From Primulina eburnea (Eukaryota; Streptophyta; Magnoliopsida; Lamiales; Gesneriaceae): a stretch of 64,000 nucleotides of DNA. Shown piece after piece: positions 45,501 through 58,348 of the stretch. The position numbers were made by a program, and so were the translations under genes. The stretch lies in contig NW_027331416.1 in NCBI RefSeq assembly GCF_022965805.1, positions 114,317 through 178,316 of the forward strand, read 5' to 3'. Every line of letters starts with the position of its first letter. Within the stretch, counting starts at the first letter, position 1. The notes beneath the pieces were generated by a model. That model was given only the letters and a program-made list of their open reading frames with translations. It did not search any database and was not told where the DNA came from.

Positions 45501-48500
45501 CAACAATTTTGTGCCAAGTTTAGCCCATAAAGTCTTCCAAAAGTAACTCAAGAATTTAACATCGCGACCAGAAACAATAGTCCTAGGCATGCCATTGCAA
45601 CCTAACGACTTCTCTAAAGAACAAATCCGCAATGTTTGAAGCATCATCGGTTTTATGACAAGCTATAAAATGTGCCATCTTAGAGAATCTATCCACAACA
45701 ACAAAAATAGAATCCCTACCCTTCTTAGTCCTAGGCAACCCCAAAATAAACTCTATCGAAATGACATTCCAAGTTCTTTTTATGAATAGCACGCAAAAGT
45801 GTTCCCAAAGTTCTATTGACAACTTCAGTCTGTCCATCTGTTTGAGGATGAAAAGTAGTAGAAAACAACAATTTTGTGCCAAGTTTGGCCCACAAAGTAT
45901 TCCAAAGTAACTCAAGAATTTGACATCGCGACCAGAAACAATAGTCCTAGGCATGCCATGCAACCTACTTCTCTAAAGAACAAATACGCAATGTTTGAAG
46001 CATCATTGGTTTTATGACAAGCTAGAAAATGTGCCATCTTAGATAATCTATCCACAACAACAAAAATAGAATCCCTACCCTTCTTAGTCCAAGGCAACCC
46101 CAAAATAAAGTCCATAGAACTGTCAATCCAAGTTCGTTTTAAGAATAGCACGCAAAAGTGTTTCCAAAGTTCTATTGACAACTTCAGTTTGTCCATCCGT
46201 TTGAGGATGACAAGTAGTAGAAAACAATAATTTTGTGTCAGGTTTAGCCCATAAATTCTTCCAAAAGTAACTCAAGAATTTAACATCGTGAGCAGAAACA
46301 ATAGTCCTAGATATGCCATGCAACCTAACGACTTCTCTAAATAACAAATCCGCAATGTTTGAAGCATCATCGGTTTTATGACAAGCTAGAAAATGTGCCA
46401 TCTTAGATAATCTATCCACAACAACAAAAATAGAATGCCTCCCCTTCTTAGTCCTAGGAAACCCCAAAATAAAGTCCATAGAAATGTCAATCCAATTTCT
46501 TTTTAAGAATAGCACGCAAAAGTGTTCCCAAAGTTCTATTGACAACTTCAGTTTGTCCATCCGTTTGAGGATGACAAGTAGTAGAAAACAATAATTTTGT
46601 GTCAGGTTTAGCCCATAAATTCTTCCAAAAGTAACTCAAGAATTTAACATCGTGACCAGAAACAATAGTCCTAGACATGCCATGCAACCTAACGACTACT
46701 CTAAAGAACAAATCCGCAATGTTTGAAGCATCATCGGTTTTATGACAAGCTAGAAAATGTGCCATCTTAGATAATCTATCCACAACAACAAAAATAGAAT
46801 CCCTCCCCTTCTTAGTCATAGGCAACCCCAAAATAAAGTCCATAGAAATGTCAATCCAAGTTCTTTTTAAGAATAGCACGCAAAAGTGTTCCCAAAGTTT
46901 TATTGACAACTTCAGTTTGTCCATCCGTTTGAGGATGACAAGTAGTAGAAAACAATAATTTTGTGCCAAGTTTAGCCATAAAGTCTTCCAAAAGTAACTA
47001 AAGAATTTAACATCGCGACCAGAAACAATAGTCCTAGGCATGCCATGCAACCTAACGACTTCTCTAAAGAACAAATCCGCAATGTTTGAAGCATCATTTG
47101 TTTTATGACAAGCTATAAAATGTGCCATCTTAGATAATCTATCCACAACAACAAAAAAAGAATCCCTACCCTTCTTAGTCCTAGGCAACCCCAAAATAAA
47201 GTCCATAGAAATGTCAATCCAAGTTCTTTCTAAGAATAGCACGCAAAAGTGTTCCCAAAGTTTTATTGACAACTTCAGTTTGTCCATCCGTTTGAGGATA
47301 ACAAGTAGTAGAAAACAACAATTTTGTGCCAAGTTTAGCCCATAAAGTATTGCAAAAGTAACTCAAGAATTTAACATCGCCACCAGGAACAGTAGTCTTA
47401 GGCATGCCATGCGAACCTAACGACTTCTCTAAAGAACAAATCCGCAATGTTTGAAGCATCATTGGTTTTATGACAAGCTATAAAATGTGCCATCTTAGAG
47501 AATCTATCCACAACAACAAAAATAGAATCCCTACCCTTCTTAGTCCTAGGCAACCCCAAAATAAAGTCCATAGAAATGTCAATCCAAGTTCGTTTTAAGA
47601 ATAGCACGCAAAAGTGTTCCCAAAATTCTATTGACAACTTCAGTTTGTCCATTCGTTTGAGGATAACAAGTAGTAGAAACCAACAATTTTGTGCCAAGTT
47701 TAGCCCATAAAGTCTTCCAAAAGTAACACAAGAATTTAACATCGCGACCAGAAACAATAGTCTTAGGCATGCCTTGCAACCTAACGACTTCTCTAAAGGA
47801 CAAATCCGCGATGTTTGAAACATCATTGGTTTTATGACAAGCTTTAAAATGTGCCATATTAGAGAATCTATCAACAACAACAAAAATAGAATCCCTACCC
47901 TTCTTAGTCCTAGGCAACCCCAAAATAAACTCTATCGAAATGTCATTCCAAGTTCTTTTTATGAATAGCACGCAAAAGTGTTCCCAAAGTTCTATTGACA
48001 ACTTCAGTCTGTCCATCTGTTTGAGGATGAAAAGTAGTAGAAAACAACAATTTTGTGCCAAGTTTGGCCCACAAAGTATTCCCAAAGTAACTCAAGAATT
48101 TGACATCGCGACCAGAAACAATAGTCCTAGGCATGCCATGGAACCTAACGACTTCTCTAAAGAACAAATACGCAATGTTTGAAGCATCATTGGTTTTATG
48201 ACAAGCTAGAAAATGTGCCATCTTAGAGAATCTATCCACAACAACAAAAATAGAATCCCTACCCTTCTTAGTCCTAGGCAACCCAAAATAAAGTCCATAG
48301 AAATGTCAATCCAAGTTCGTTTTAAGAATAGCACGCAAAAGTGTTCCCAAAGTTCTATTGACAACTTCAGTTTGTCCATCCGTTTGAGGATAACAAGTAG
48401 TAGAAACCAACAATTTTGTGCCAAGTTTAGCCCATAAAGTCTTCCAAAAGTAACACAAGAATTTAAGATCGCGACCAGAAACAATAGTCCTAGGCATGCC

Positions 48501-51500
48501 ATGCAACCTAACGACTTCTCTAAAGAACAAATCCGCAATGTTTGAAGCATCATCGGTTTTATGACAAGCTATAAAATGTGCCAACTAAGAGAATCGATCC
48601 ACAACAACAAAAATAGAATTCCTCCCCTTCTTAGTCCTAGGCAACCCCAAAATAAAGTCCATAGAAATGTCAATCCAAGTTCTTTTTAAGAATAGCACGC
48701 AAAAGTGTTCCCAAAGTTCTATTGACAACTTCAGTTTGTCCATCCGTTTGAGGATGACAAGTAGTAGAAAACAACAATTTTGTGCCAAGTTTAGCCCATA
48801 AAGTCTTCCAAAAGTAACTCAAGAATTTAACATCGCGACGAGAAACAAAAGTCCTAGGCATGCCATGCAACCTAGCGACTTCTCTAAAGAAGAAATCCGC
48901 TATGTTTGAAGCATAATCGGTTTTATGACAAGCTATAAAATGTGCCATCTTAGAGAATCTATCCACAGCAAGAAAAATAGAATCCCTCCCCTTCTTAGTC
49001 CTAGGCAACCCCAAAATAAAGTCCATAGAAATGTCAATCCAAGTTCTTTTTAAGAATAGCACGGAAAAGTGTTCCCAAAGTTTTATTGACAACTTCATTT
49101 TGTCCAACCGTTTGAGGATGACAAGTAGTAGAAAACAACAATTTTGTGTCAGGTTTAGCCCATAAATTCTTCCAAAAGTAACTCAAGAATTTAACATCTT
49201 GACCAGAAACAACGGTCCTAGACATGCCATGCAACCTAACGACTTCTCTAAAGAACAAATCCAGTATGTTTGAAGCATCATCGGTTTTATGACAAGCTAG
49301 AAAATGTGCCATCTTAGATATTCTATCCACAACAACAAAAATAGAATCCCTCCCCTTCTTAGTCATAGGCAACCCCAAAATAAAGTCCATAGAAATGTCA
49401 TTCCAAGTTCTTTTTATGAATAGCACGCAAAAGTGCTCCCAAAGTTCTATTGACAACTTCAGTCTGTCCATCTGTTTGAGGATGAAAAGTAGTAGAAAAC
49501 AACAATTTTGTGCCAAGTTTGGCCCATAAAGTATTCCTAAAGTAACTCAAAAATTTAACATCGCGACCAGAAACAATAGTCCTAGGCATGCCATGCAACC
49601 TAACGACTTCTCTAAAGAACAAATACGCAATGTTTGAAGCATCATTGGTTTTATGACAAGCTATAAAATGTGCCATCTTAGAGAATCTATCCACAACAAC
49701 AAAAATAGAATCCCTACCCTTCTTAGTCCTAGGCAACCCCAAAATAAAGTCCATAGAAATGTCAATCCAAGTTCGTTTTATGAATAGCACGCAAAAGTGT
49801 TCCCAAAGTTCTATTGACAACTTCAGTTTGTCCATCCGTTTGAGGATAACAAGTAGTAGAAACCAACAATTTTGTGCCACAGTTTAGCCCATAAAGTCTT
49901 CCAAAAGTAACACAAGAATTTAACATCGCGACCAGAAACAATAGTCCTAGGCATGCCATTGCAACCTAACGACTTCTCTAAAGAACAAATCCGCAATGTT
50001 TGAAGCATTATCGGTTTTATGACAAGCTATAAAATGTGCTAACTAAGAGAATCTATCCACAACAACAAAAATAGAATTCCTCCCCTTCTTAGTCCTAGGC
50101 AACCCCAAAATAAAGTCCATAGAAATGTCAATCCAAGTTCTTTTTAAGAATAGCACGCAAAAGTGTTCCCAAAGTTCTATTGATAACTTCAGTTTGTCCA
50201 TCCGTTTGAGGATGACAAGTAGTACAAAACAACAATTTTGTGCCAAGTTTAGCCCATAAAGTCCTCCAAAAGTAACTCAAGAATTTAACATCGCGACCAG
50301 AAACAATAGTCCTAGGCATGCCATGCAACCTAACGACTTTTCTAAAGAAAAAATCCGCAATGTTTGAAGCATCATCGGTTTATGACAATCTATAAAATGT
50401 GTCATCTTAGAGAATCTATCCACAACAACAAAAATAGAATCCCTCCGCTTCTTAGTCCTAGGCAACCCCAAAATAAAGTCCATAGAAATGTCAATCCAAG
50501 TTCTTTTTAAGAATAGAACGCAAAAGTGTTTCCAAAGTTCTATTGACAACTTCAGTTTGTCCATCCGTTTGAGGATGACAAGTAGTAGAAAACAATAATT
50601 TTGTGTCAGGTTTAGCCCATAAATTCTTCGAAAAGTAACTCAAGAATTTAACATCGTGACCAGAAACAATAGTCCTAGACATGTCATGCAACCTAACGAC
50701 TTCTCTAAAGAACAAATCCGCAATGTTTGAAGCATCATCGGTTTTATGACAAGCTAGAAAATGTGCCATCTTAGATAATCGATCCACAACAACAAAAATA
50801 GAATCCCTACCCTTCTTAGTCCTAGGCAACCCCAAAATAAAGTCCATAGAAATGTCAATCCAAGTTCTTTTTAAGAATAGCACGCAAAAGTGTTCCAAAG
50901 TTCTATTGACAACTTCAGTTTGTCCATCCGTTTGAGGATGACAAGTAGTAGAAAACAATAATTTTGTGTCAGGTTTAGCCCATAAATTCTTCCAAAAGTA
51001 ACTCAAGAATTTAACATCGTGACCAGAAACAATAGTCCTAGACATGCCATGCAACCTAACGACTTCTCTAAAGAACAAATCCGCAATGTTTGAAGCATCA
51101 TCGGTTTTATGACAAGCTAGAAAATGTGCCATCTTAGATAATCTATCCACAACAACAAAAATAGAATCCCTCCCCTTCTTAGTCATAGGCAACCCCAAAA
51201 TAAAGTCCACAGAAATGTCAATCCAAGTTCTTTTTAACAATAGCACGCAAAAGTGTTCCCAAAGTTTTATTGACAACTTCAGTTTGTCCATCCGTTTGAG
51301 GATGACAAGTAGTAGAAAAAAATAATTTTGTGCCAAGTTTAGCCATAAGGCATGCCATGCAACCTAACGACTTCTCTAAAGAACAAATCCGCAATGTTTG
51401 AAGCATCATTTGTTTTATGACAAGCTATAAAATGTGCCATCTTAGATAATCTATCCACAACAACAAAAAAAGAATCCCTACCCTTCTTAGTCCTAGGCAA

Positions 51501-52170
51501 CCCCAAAATAAAGTCCATAGAAATATCAATCCAAGTTCTTTTTAAGAATAGCACGCAAAAGTGTTCCCAAAGTTTTATTGACAACTTCAGTTTGTCCATC
51601 CGTTTGAGGATAACAAGTAGTAGAAAACAACAATTTTGTGCCAAGTTTAGCCCATAAAGTATTGCAAAAGTAACTCAACAATTTAACATCGCCACCAGGA
51701 ACAGTAGTCTTAGGCATGCCATGCGACCTAACGACTTATCTAAAGAACAAATCCGCAATGTTTGAAGCATCATTGGTTTTATGACAAGCTATAAAATGTG
51801 CCATCTTAGAGAATCTATCCACAACAACAAAAATAGAATCCCTACCCTTCTTAGTCCTAGGCAACCCCAAAATAAAGTCCATAGAAATGTCAATCCAAGT
51901 TCGTTTTAAGAATAGCACGCAAAAGTGTTCCCAAAATTCTATTGACAACTTCAGTTTGTCCATCCGTTTGAGGATAACAAGTAGTAGAAACCAACAATTT
52001 TGTGCCAAGTTTAGCCCATAAAGTCTTCCAAAAGTAACACAAGAATTTAACATCGCGACCAGAAACAATAGTCCTAGGCATGCTTTGCAACCTAACGACT
52101 TCTCTAAAGAACAAATCCGCGATGTTTGAAGCATCATCGGTTTTATGACAAACTTTAAAATGTGCCATTA
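39567..52170 (-). repeat. Integrase-derived 364-bp satellite, block S2 (about 35 monomers)
   Basis: Same monomer and orientation as S1. Subtypes: SGRD with [19 protein letters not shown] and aacacaag; SGRD with RTLWAKLG and aaagtcctcc; SGHD or SAHD with [10 protein letters not shown] and gtgtcaggttt; PGGD with CNTLWAKLG and a gccaccaggaacag motif; [10 protein letters not shown] with the agccataaag 1-bp deletion; and NTLWAKLG with gatgaaaagtag. A short monomer at 51340-51360 (gccataaggcatgcc) has lost about 90 bp. None keeps the second catalytic Asp. Confidence 0.95.
41560..48100 (-). repeat. Higher-order repeat HOR-2: 6-monomer unit of about 2178 bp, three copies
   Basis: Marker tttgacatcgcgaccag occurs at 43741, 45919 and 48098. 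Marker agccataaagtcttcc occurs at 42620, 44798 and 46976. Both are spaced 2178 bp. Copies 43734-45911 and 45912-48090 are nearly identical, including rare changes such as gtgagcagaaac, atagatatgcc and catgcaacctacttctc. The first copy has one extra SGHD-type monomer, so it reaches back to about 41200. Confidence 0.85.
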
Positions 52171-52171
52171 G

Positions 52172-53772
52172 TGTGATTTTAAAATAATACAGCGGAATTT
52201 AAAATTTTCTTTCAAACGGAAGGAGTTTCAAAATACATTTTATAAAAGTGTTTACAAAATAACAACATGATCATTCCAATGACATAACAAAATACAAAAT
52301 ATCATTAGTGTGATCATGTTACAAAATGGTACAAAATAATCATCCTTCCAATCTTCGTATGCATATGACCCCCATCCACAGTCAACGTCCCGGTCCGTCG
52401 CTCTTATCTGCATCACATGAAAATAACTGAAATGAGAATAAATCTCAGCAAGTGGAACTCTTACATAGCAATGATACATAGTATACTCTGTAAAACATGG
52501 CTTTTAAATCATAAATACCATCGACTCTGAAACATGAATAACGTAGCAATAACTGTAGCAATAGCAATAGCAATAGATAGCAATACGATGGTATTTCTCT
52601 TTTCTATGGTTGGATTGATATCAATAGTATCTGTGACTGTGGTTGCCAATATCCCATCGATATAAATCGATAACTGTGAGGGGATAAAAGCCTATGGTCG
52701 ATGATCATCTAATTGCATGCAATGCTCTGACTATGATTAATCAATCCAATAAAACATTTGAACTCTGAATATCATTTAAGGCCGTCGTTTCGCAATCTCA
52801 TAATATCACTTGTATTCCCTTTTTTTAACAATAGTGAGACATCAATGCCTCCAATAGATAATCAATGAAATCGATACATAACAATGGATCAATGGAAGGG
52901 AATAACACTTTGAAACCTTTAAAACACAATACACATAACATCATGTGAGCAAAGGGATGAAATTCCACTTACAAACCAATAGAACACCTCCAACTATACT
53001 CTTGGTACACCACCTACAACAATAATCCATAAATAACACCAATATCAAGACTAAATCCAAGAGTCCATGCTAAATAATCCATAGAACCATCAAAACATCA
53101 AATCCAAAATAACCCTTAACTCGAAACCTCATTGGAATCGCACCAAAAACTTACCTAAGCTTCCTTATACCACGGAGAACGATGATCTCAAGTCGGAAAT
53201 CCACATAACTCCAAGAATCAAAGGTAGGAAGCTAAAGAAATGGAGAAAACCCTTGCCAAAAGGAGAGAAAAATCGAAAATGGAAGATAGGATAAGGTAGG
53301 TATGAAGTCAACTCAATCAAAAAGGTACTAAATAACTCGCCCATACTTACACCGCGGGTGCGGTCACACAAGCACCACGGGTGCGCCATGCTCACGGCAT
53401 TCCAAAATAAATCCCATGCACGATCACCGCGGGTGCGGTGCTACAAATACCGCGGGTGCGGTCTCACCGCGGGTGCGGTCCTTGCACTGCCGCGGGTGCG
53501 GTGATGCCACGGCCCTCCAAATCCAAAATCATGAATAGTACACCGCGGGGGCACTCATCTAAGAGCGCGGGTGCACTCTACTCACGGCAATGAACAGCAC
53601 AAACTCAACTAAAATCGATCCGAAACGCTGAAACGAACAATCAACACCAACTAATACCTCAAATAAATAATAACCAATAATAACAATCAAAACACAACTA
53701 TAAACGACTAATCAAAAACCCAATAACACAATAAAGCTTAAACCGTACCGTACACCGGGCTCGGCTATTACA
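52172..53772 (-). repeat. B2 3' LTR (about 1601 bp)
   Basis: Tip reads gtgtgattttaaaataatacagcgg where the other LTR has TGTGACACCCTGACCC then the same sequence, so about 15 bp is missing. Palindromic cluster accgcgggtgcggt at 53351-53580. Ends GGCTATTACA. Confidence 0.88.
53351..53580 (-). repeat. Palindromic GC minisatellite in B2 3' LTR
   Basis: Eight or so copies and half-copies of accgcgggtgcggt and relatives (caccacgggtgcgcc, gagcgcgggtgcac). The 5' LTR copy is at 59540-59770. More copies than in B1, so copy number varies within the family. Confidence 0.8.
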
Positions 53773-53786
53773 ATCTCCCCTCCTTA
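53773..53786 (-). other. B2 polypurine tract
   Basis: Plus-strand atctcccctcctta, TAAGGAGGGGAGAT in the element sense, next to the LTR end. Confidence 0.8.
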
Positions 53787-53880
53787 GAGAAATTTCGTCC
53801 GCGAAATTGACGTCACTGCACGAACAACTCAGGATACCTCTCTCTCATCTCAGTCTCTGGTTCCCACGTAGCCTCCTCAA

Positions 53881-56800
53881 TCAAATGGTTCCTCCAAAGA
53901 CTTTAACGATGCCGATCTCTTTGTTCCTCAGAACTCTAACTGAGCGATCCAGAATCTGAATCGGAATCTCATGGTAAGTCAGACTCGGCGTCAAGTCCAA
54001 TGGCTCATGGCGAAGAAAATGGGAAGGATCTGCAATATACTTCCTGAGCATCGATACGTGAAACACATTATGGACTCTGTCAAGATCGGGCGGTAGGGCT
54101 AATCTGTAGGCTCGGTCACCCACTCTGTCCAATATCTCGAATGGACCAATGAATCTAGGGCTCAACTTGCCCTTCTTGCCAAATCGCATCACACCCTTGA
54201 GAGGTGCTATCTTCAGAAAAACATGATCGCCAACCTCGAACTGCAAAGGTCTACGACGAACGTCTGCATAGCTCTTCTGTCTGGACTGAGCAGTCTTCAT
54301 CCTCTCTCTGATAACTGCAACAACATCGGCAGTCTGTTGGACCAACTCGGGACCCAACATCTTCCTCTCTCCAACCACATCCCAAAACAAAGGAGATCTG
54401 CACTTCCTGCCATAAAGTGCCTCATACGGTGCCATGCCAATCGTCGCCTGGTAGCTATTGTTGTACGTGAACTCCACAAGAGGCAACTTGGAATCCCAGC
54501 TACCAGAATAGTCAATAGTACAAGCTCTGAGCATATCCTCCAGAATCTGAATGACTCTCTCTGACTGACCGTCGCTCTGAGGATGATAAGCTGTACTGAA
54601 AGCTAATCGAGAACCCATAGCTCTGTGCAAACTCTTCCAAAACTCTGAGGTAAATCTAGGATCACGATCAAACACGATCGACACAGGAACCCCATGAAGT
54701 CTAACAATCTCTGCAATGTAATCCTCGGCATACTGAGACATCGAATACGTCGTCTTGACTGGGAGAAAGTGCGCTGACTTGGTCAATCTATCAACAATAA
54801 CCCAAATGGAATTGAAACCCTTCTGCGTCCTGGGTAAACCAGTCACGAAATCCATAGTGATATGCTCCCACTTCCACTGAGGAATCGGCAAAGAAAGCAA
54901 TGTCCCAGCAGGTCTCTGGTGCTCAATCTTTACCTGCTGACAAGTAAGGCACTGAGAAATGAACAAAGCAATATCTCTCTTCATACCTGGCCACCAGTAG
55001 AGTCGACGAAGATCCTGATACATCTTCGTACTGCCTGGATGAATCGAATAAGGTGCGGTATGAGCCTCTGTCAAGACATCTCTACGAATATCGTCGCCAG
55101 AAGGAACACAAATGCGGCCTCTGAAAGTTACCAAATCATCACCATTCAGACTAAACTCTGAATTCCCTCTAGCCTCGGCTCTAGCTCTCAACTCTGCCAA
55201 CTGAACATCAGTCGACTGCTCTCTACGGATCCTGTCCGTCAATGTAGATCGAATGACCAACGCTGAAAAGCGAGCAATGGTCCCTGGAATCACCAGATCA
55301 ATCTCCTCTCTCTGCAAATCCATCAACAATGGTCTCTGAATCAAAGAACTCAATGAAGCACTCGACTTGCGGCTCAAAGCATCAGCCACAACATTCGCCT
55401 TCCCTGGGTGATAACTGATTGTCACATCGTAATCCTTGACAAGCTCTAACAACCTCCTCTGTCGCATATTGAGCTCTTTCTGCGAGAACAGATACTTCAA
55501 ACTCTTGTGGTCTGTGAAGATCTCACACTTTTCGCCATACAGATAATGTCTCCAAATCTTCAGGGCGAAAACCACAGCTGCTAGCTCCATATCGTGCGTC
55601 GGATAATTCTTCTCATAATCCTTCAACTGGCGAGACGCATAGGCAATGACCTTACCTCGCTGCATCAGCACTGCACCAAGGCCTCTCTTCGACGCATCGG
55701 TAAAGACCACAAAATCTTCTGAACCACTGGGCAAAGAAAGAACAAGAGCTGTCGTCAATCTGTCCTTCAACTCCTGAAATGCACTCTGGCAATCGATAGA
55801 CCACTCGAACTTCACAGTCTTCCTCGTCAGATTGGACAATGGCAGGGCAATCTTGGAGAAACCTGAAATGAAACGACGATAGTAACCCGCCAAACCAAGG
55901 AAACTGCGTACCTCAGAAACAGTGGTAGGAATAGGCCAACTCCGAATCGCCTCTATCTTCAACGGATCAACAGCAATGCCATCTCTCGAAACCACATGGC
56001 CTAGAAAAGAAATCTGATCCAGCCAAAACTCACACTTCTTCAACTTGGCAAACAACCTCTTCTCTCGCAACAACTGAAGCACCACTCTGAGATGCTCTGC
56101 ATGAAGCTCTCTGGATTTGGAATAGATCAAGATATCGTCGATGAAAACAATGACGAAGCTATCCAGATAAGGCTTGAACACACGGTTCATCAGATCCATG
56201 AAGACTGAAGGGGCATTGGTCAAACCAAAAGACATGACTAGAAACTCATAGTGACCGTACCTGGTCCGGAAAGCTGTCTTAGGGATATCAGACTCCCTAA
56301 CCTTCAACTGATAGTAGCCAGACCGAAGATCAATCTTCGAGAACATAGTAGCACCATGGAGCTGATCAAACAAATCATCTATCCGAGGCAACGGATACTT
56401 GTTCTTGACAGTTACTTTGTTAAGCTCCCTGTAGTCGATACACAGTCGCAAAGAACCATCCTTCTTCTTGACAAATAGAACCGGAGCTCCCCAAGGCGAA
56501 GAACTCGGACGAATAAAGCCCTTGTCTAAAAGATCCTGCAACTGAGTCTTCAACTCCTTCATCTCGGTAGGGGCCATCCGGTACGGAGCCTTAGAAATAG
56601 GAACCGTACCTGGAGCTAAATTGATCACGAATTCAACATCTCTGTCCGGTGGCAAACCCGGAACATCATCCTCAAACACATCAGCAAACTCCCTCACCAC
56701 ATCAATATCATCTACATTCAACTTAATCAATCTATCAACATCCACAATAGAAGCAAGAAACCCATCGCAACCTCTACACAACAATCTCTCAGCCTCAAAG

Positions 56801-58215
56801 CAAGAAATAAAAGGAAGGACCAGCGAAGTACCTGTGCTGGCGAGCGCTCCTCCCTGGCCATCATCTGTAAAAGTCACCTTCTTAGCAACACAATCGATAA
56901 CTGCACGGTAAGTCGAAAGCCAATCCATGCCAAGAATAACATCGAAGGCAACCATAGGGATAACAATCAAATCAGCGAATACAACTCGCTCCTCAATACG
57001 AACAGGACACGCAAAGACCAAGACATCTCCCGAAGGCAAAACAACACTAAGCTGAATGGGAAGAATAGAAGGAACTATACCCAAAGATCTCAAAAATAAT
57101 TCAGACATAAAAGAATGAGTAGCACCAGTATCAATCAAAGTAGTAGCTACTCTGCCTGAAATCAAAATAGTACTAGAGATCAATGAAGAATCACGATTAA
57201 TACCTTCCTTGGTCATCGCAAAGATACGACCCTGCACCTTCCCTTGGCTATCTCCCCTCGGGCAATTCCTAGCAACGTGGCCCGCCGCGCCACAACGAAA
57301 ACAAGTATGAGTGCCCAATCTGCACTCTCCTCGATGATGCTTACCACACTTTGGACACAGTGGCTTCTCGGGATCAAATGGAACTGGCGGTGGTCTAGAA
57401 CTCGGCTCCATCTTACCCTTGCCCTTGAAACGATCCCTGCCCCTCTGATTCGAACCCTGGCCTCTCTGAGCAATGGCCTGGTGTCTCTCCTGCCTCTCCC
57501 TGGCGATGTCCTTCTCGTCTTGCTCGGCCAACAAAGCTTTGGACACAATCTCCTTGAAAGTAACAGCCTTGGACATGTTGATATCACGACGAATCTCCGC
57601 TCTAAGGCCTCGAATGAAATGAGCGCCCTTGTCCTTGTCGTTCGAAGCAATATACGGAGCAAATAGGCAACCCTCCTCAAACTTCAGAATATACTGGCCA
57701 ACATCCAAGCTCCCCTGTCGAAGTTCCAAGAACTCCGTAACTTTCCTCGCTCGAAGTGCGTCGGGGAAATACTTGTCGTAGAACAAGTCAGTGAACTCTG
57801 ACCACTTCAGTGTCGCAACATCAACTCCAACTTTCGTAGCATTCCACCAGATACGTGCAGCTTTAACCAGCAAGAACACTGCACAGCTAATCCTGTCTTT
57901 GTCTTCATACTGGAGATGATCGAAGATAGCTTCAAGCGCCTTGACCCACTCGACAGCAACTAGAGGATCAGTGCTACCTGCGAATTCCGGTGGATCCATT
58001 CTCTTAAAAGCAGAAAAGACGGCATCAGTGCCAACAGCCTGAGCAACTTGACCTCTCACTTGGCCTCGACCCTGTCCTGCTCCTTGCAATCGGAGCAACT
58101 GTTGAATCTGATCGCTATGCACCTTAGCCTGCTCCTTAAGCAACTTGCCGAACTCGTCGACAACTCTCGAGGAAGAACTATCCTCACCCTCTGCCGCCTT
58201 ACGCTTAGGAGGCAT
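53881..58215 (-). CDS. gag-pol: B2 Gag-Pol polyprotein (1444 codons), chromodomain frameshifted at the end
   Basis: One frame from [16 protein letters not shown] at 58215. Gag core residues 65-215 ([25 protein letters not shown]); Cys/His region near 285-320 with knuckle [14 protein letters not shown]; protease [10 protein letters not shown] near 362; RT with FIDDILIYS near 693; RNase H with [12 protein letters not shown] near 842 and [10 protein letters not shown]; integrase with HHCC near 1030-1090 and catalytic Asp (MDFVTGLP, about 1121), Asp ([12 protein letters not shown], about 1183) and Glu (DGQSER, about 1220). The C-terminal chromodomain begins ([12 protein letters not shown]) but a 1-bp deletion near 53895, seen against B1, turns it into FGGTI and a stop, losing about 25 residues. 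All enzymatic motifs look intact. The chromodomain normally steers integration to marked chromatin. Confidence 0.93.
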   Translation of the reverse strand: MPPKRKAAEGEDSSSSRVVDEFGKLLKEQAKVHSDQIQQLLRLQGAGQGRGQVRGQVAQAVGTDAVFSAFKRMDPPEFAGSTDPLVAVEWVKALEAIFDHLQYEDKDRISCAVFLLVKAARIWWNATKVGVDVATLKWSEFTDLFYDKYFPDALRARKVTEFLELRQGSLDVGQYILKFEEGCLFAPYIASNDKDKGAHFIRGLRAEIRRDINMSKAVTFKEIVSKALLAEQDEKDIARERQERHQAIAQRGQGSNQRGRDRFKGKGKMEPSSRPPPVPFDPEKPLCPKCGKHHRGECRLGTHTCFRCGAAGHVARNCPRGDSQGKVQGRIFAMTKEGINRDSSLISSTILISGRVATTLIDTGATHSFMSELFLRSLGIVPSILPIQLSVVLPSGDVLVFACPVRIEERVVFADLIVIPMVAFDVILGMDWLSTYRAVIDCVAKKVTFTDDGQGGALASTGTSLVLPFISCFEAERLLCRGCDGFLASIVDVDRLIKLNVDDIDVVREFADVFEDDVPGLPPDRDVEFVINLAPGTVPISKAPYRMAPTEMKELKTQLQDLLDKGFIRPSSSPWGAPVLFVKKKDGSLRLCIDYRELNKVTVKNKYPLPRIDDLFDQLHGATMFSKIDLRSGYYQLKVRESDIPKTAFRTRYGHYEFLVMSFGLTNAPSVFMDLMNRVFKPYLDSFVIVFIDDILIYSKSRELHAEHLRVVLQLLREKRLFAKLKKCEFWLDQISFLGHVVSRDGIAVDPLKIEAIRSWPIPTTVSEVRSFLGLAGYYRRFISGFSKIALPLSNLTRKTVKFEWSIDCQSAFQELKDRLTTALVLSLPSGSEDFVVFTDASKRGLGAVLMQRGKVIAYASRQLKDYEKNYPTHDMELAAVVFALKIWRHYLYGEKCEIFTDHKSLKYLFSQKELNMRQRRLLELVKDYDVTISYHPGKANVVADALSRKSSASLSSLIQRPLLMDLQREEIDLVIPGTIARFSALVIRSTLTDRIRREQSTDVQLAELRARAEARGNSEFSLNGDDLVTFRGRICVPSGDDIRRDVLTEAHTAPYSIHPGSTKMYQDLRRLYWWPGMKRDIALFISQCLTCQQVKIEHQRPAGTLLSLPIPQWKWEHITMDFVTGLPRTQKGFNSIWVIVDRLTKSAHFLPVKTTYSMSQYAEDYIAEIVRLHGVPVSIVFDRDPRFTSEFWKSLHRAMGSRLAFSTAYHPQSDGQSERVIQILEDMLRACTIDYSGSWDSKLPLVEFTYNNSYQATIGMAPYEALYGRKCRSPLFWDVVGERKMLGPELVQQTADVVAVIRERMKTAQSRQKSYADVRRRPLQFEVGDHVFLKIAPLKGVMRFGKKGKLSPRFIGPFEILDRVGDRAYRLALPPDLDRVHNVFHVSMLRKYIADPSHFLRHEPLDLTPSLTYHEIPIQILDRSVRVLRNKEIGIVKVFGGTI

Positions 58216-58331
58216 ACTCTACAATTGCTCACAAGACACCAATCAATATATATAACAATGGATAGATGCAAGAAAACATACCCGGACAGTTGAAAGTAGA
58301 CGAAGTCATATGCATTGGTCCGAAGAACACC

Positions 58332-58343
58332 GCTCTGATACCA
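58332..58343 (-). other. B2 primer binding site (tRNA-iMet)
   Basis: TGGTATCAGAGC in the element sense, 5 bp from the LTR tip at 58349. Confidence 0.9.
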
Positions 58344-58348
58344 CTAAA

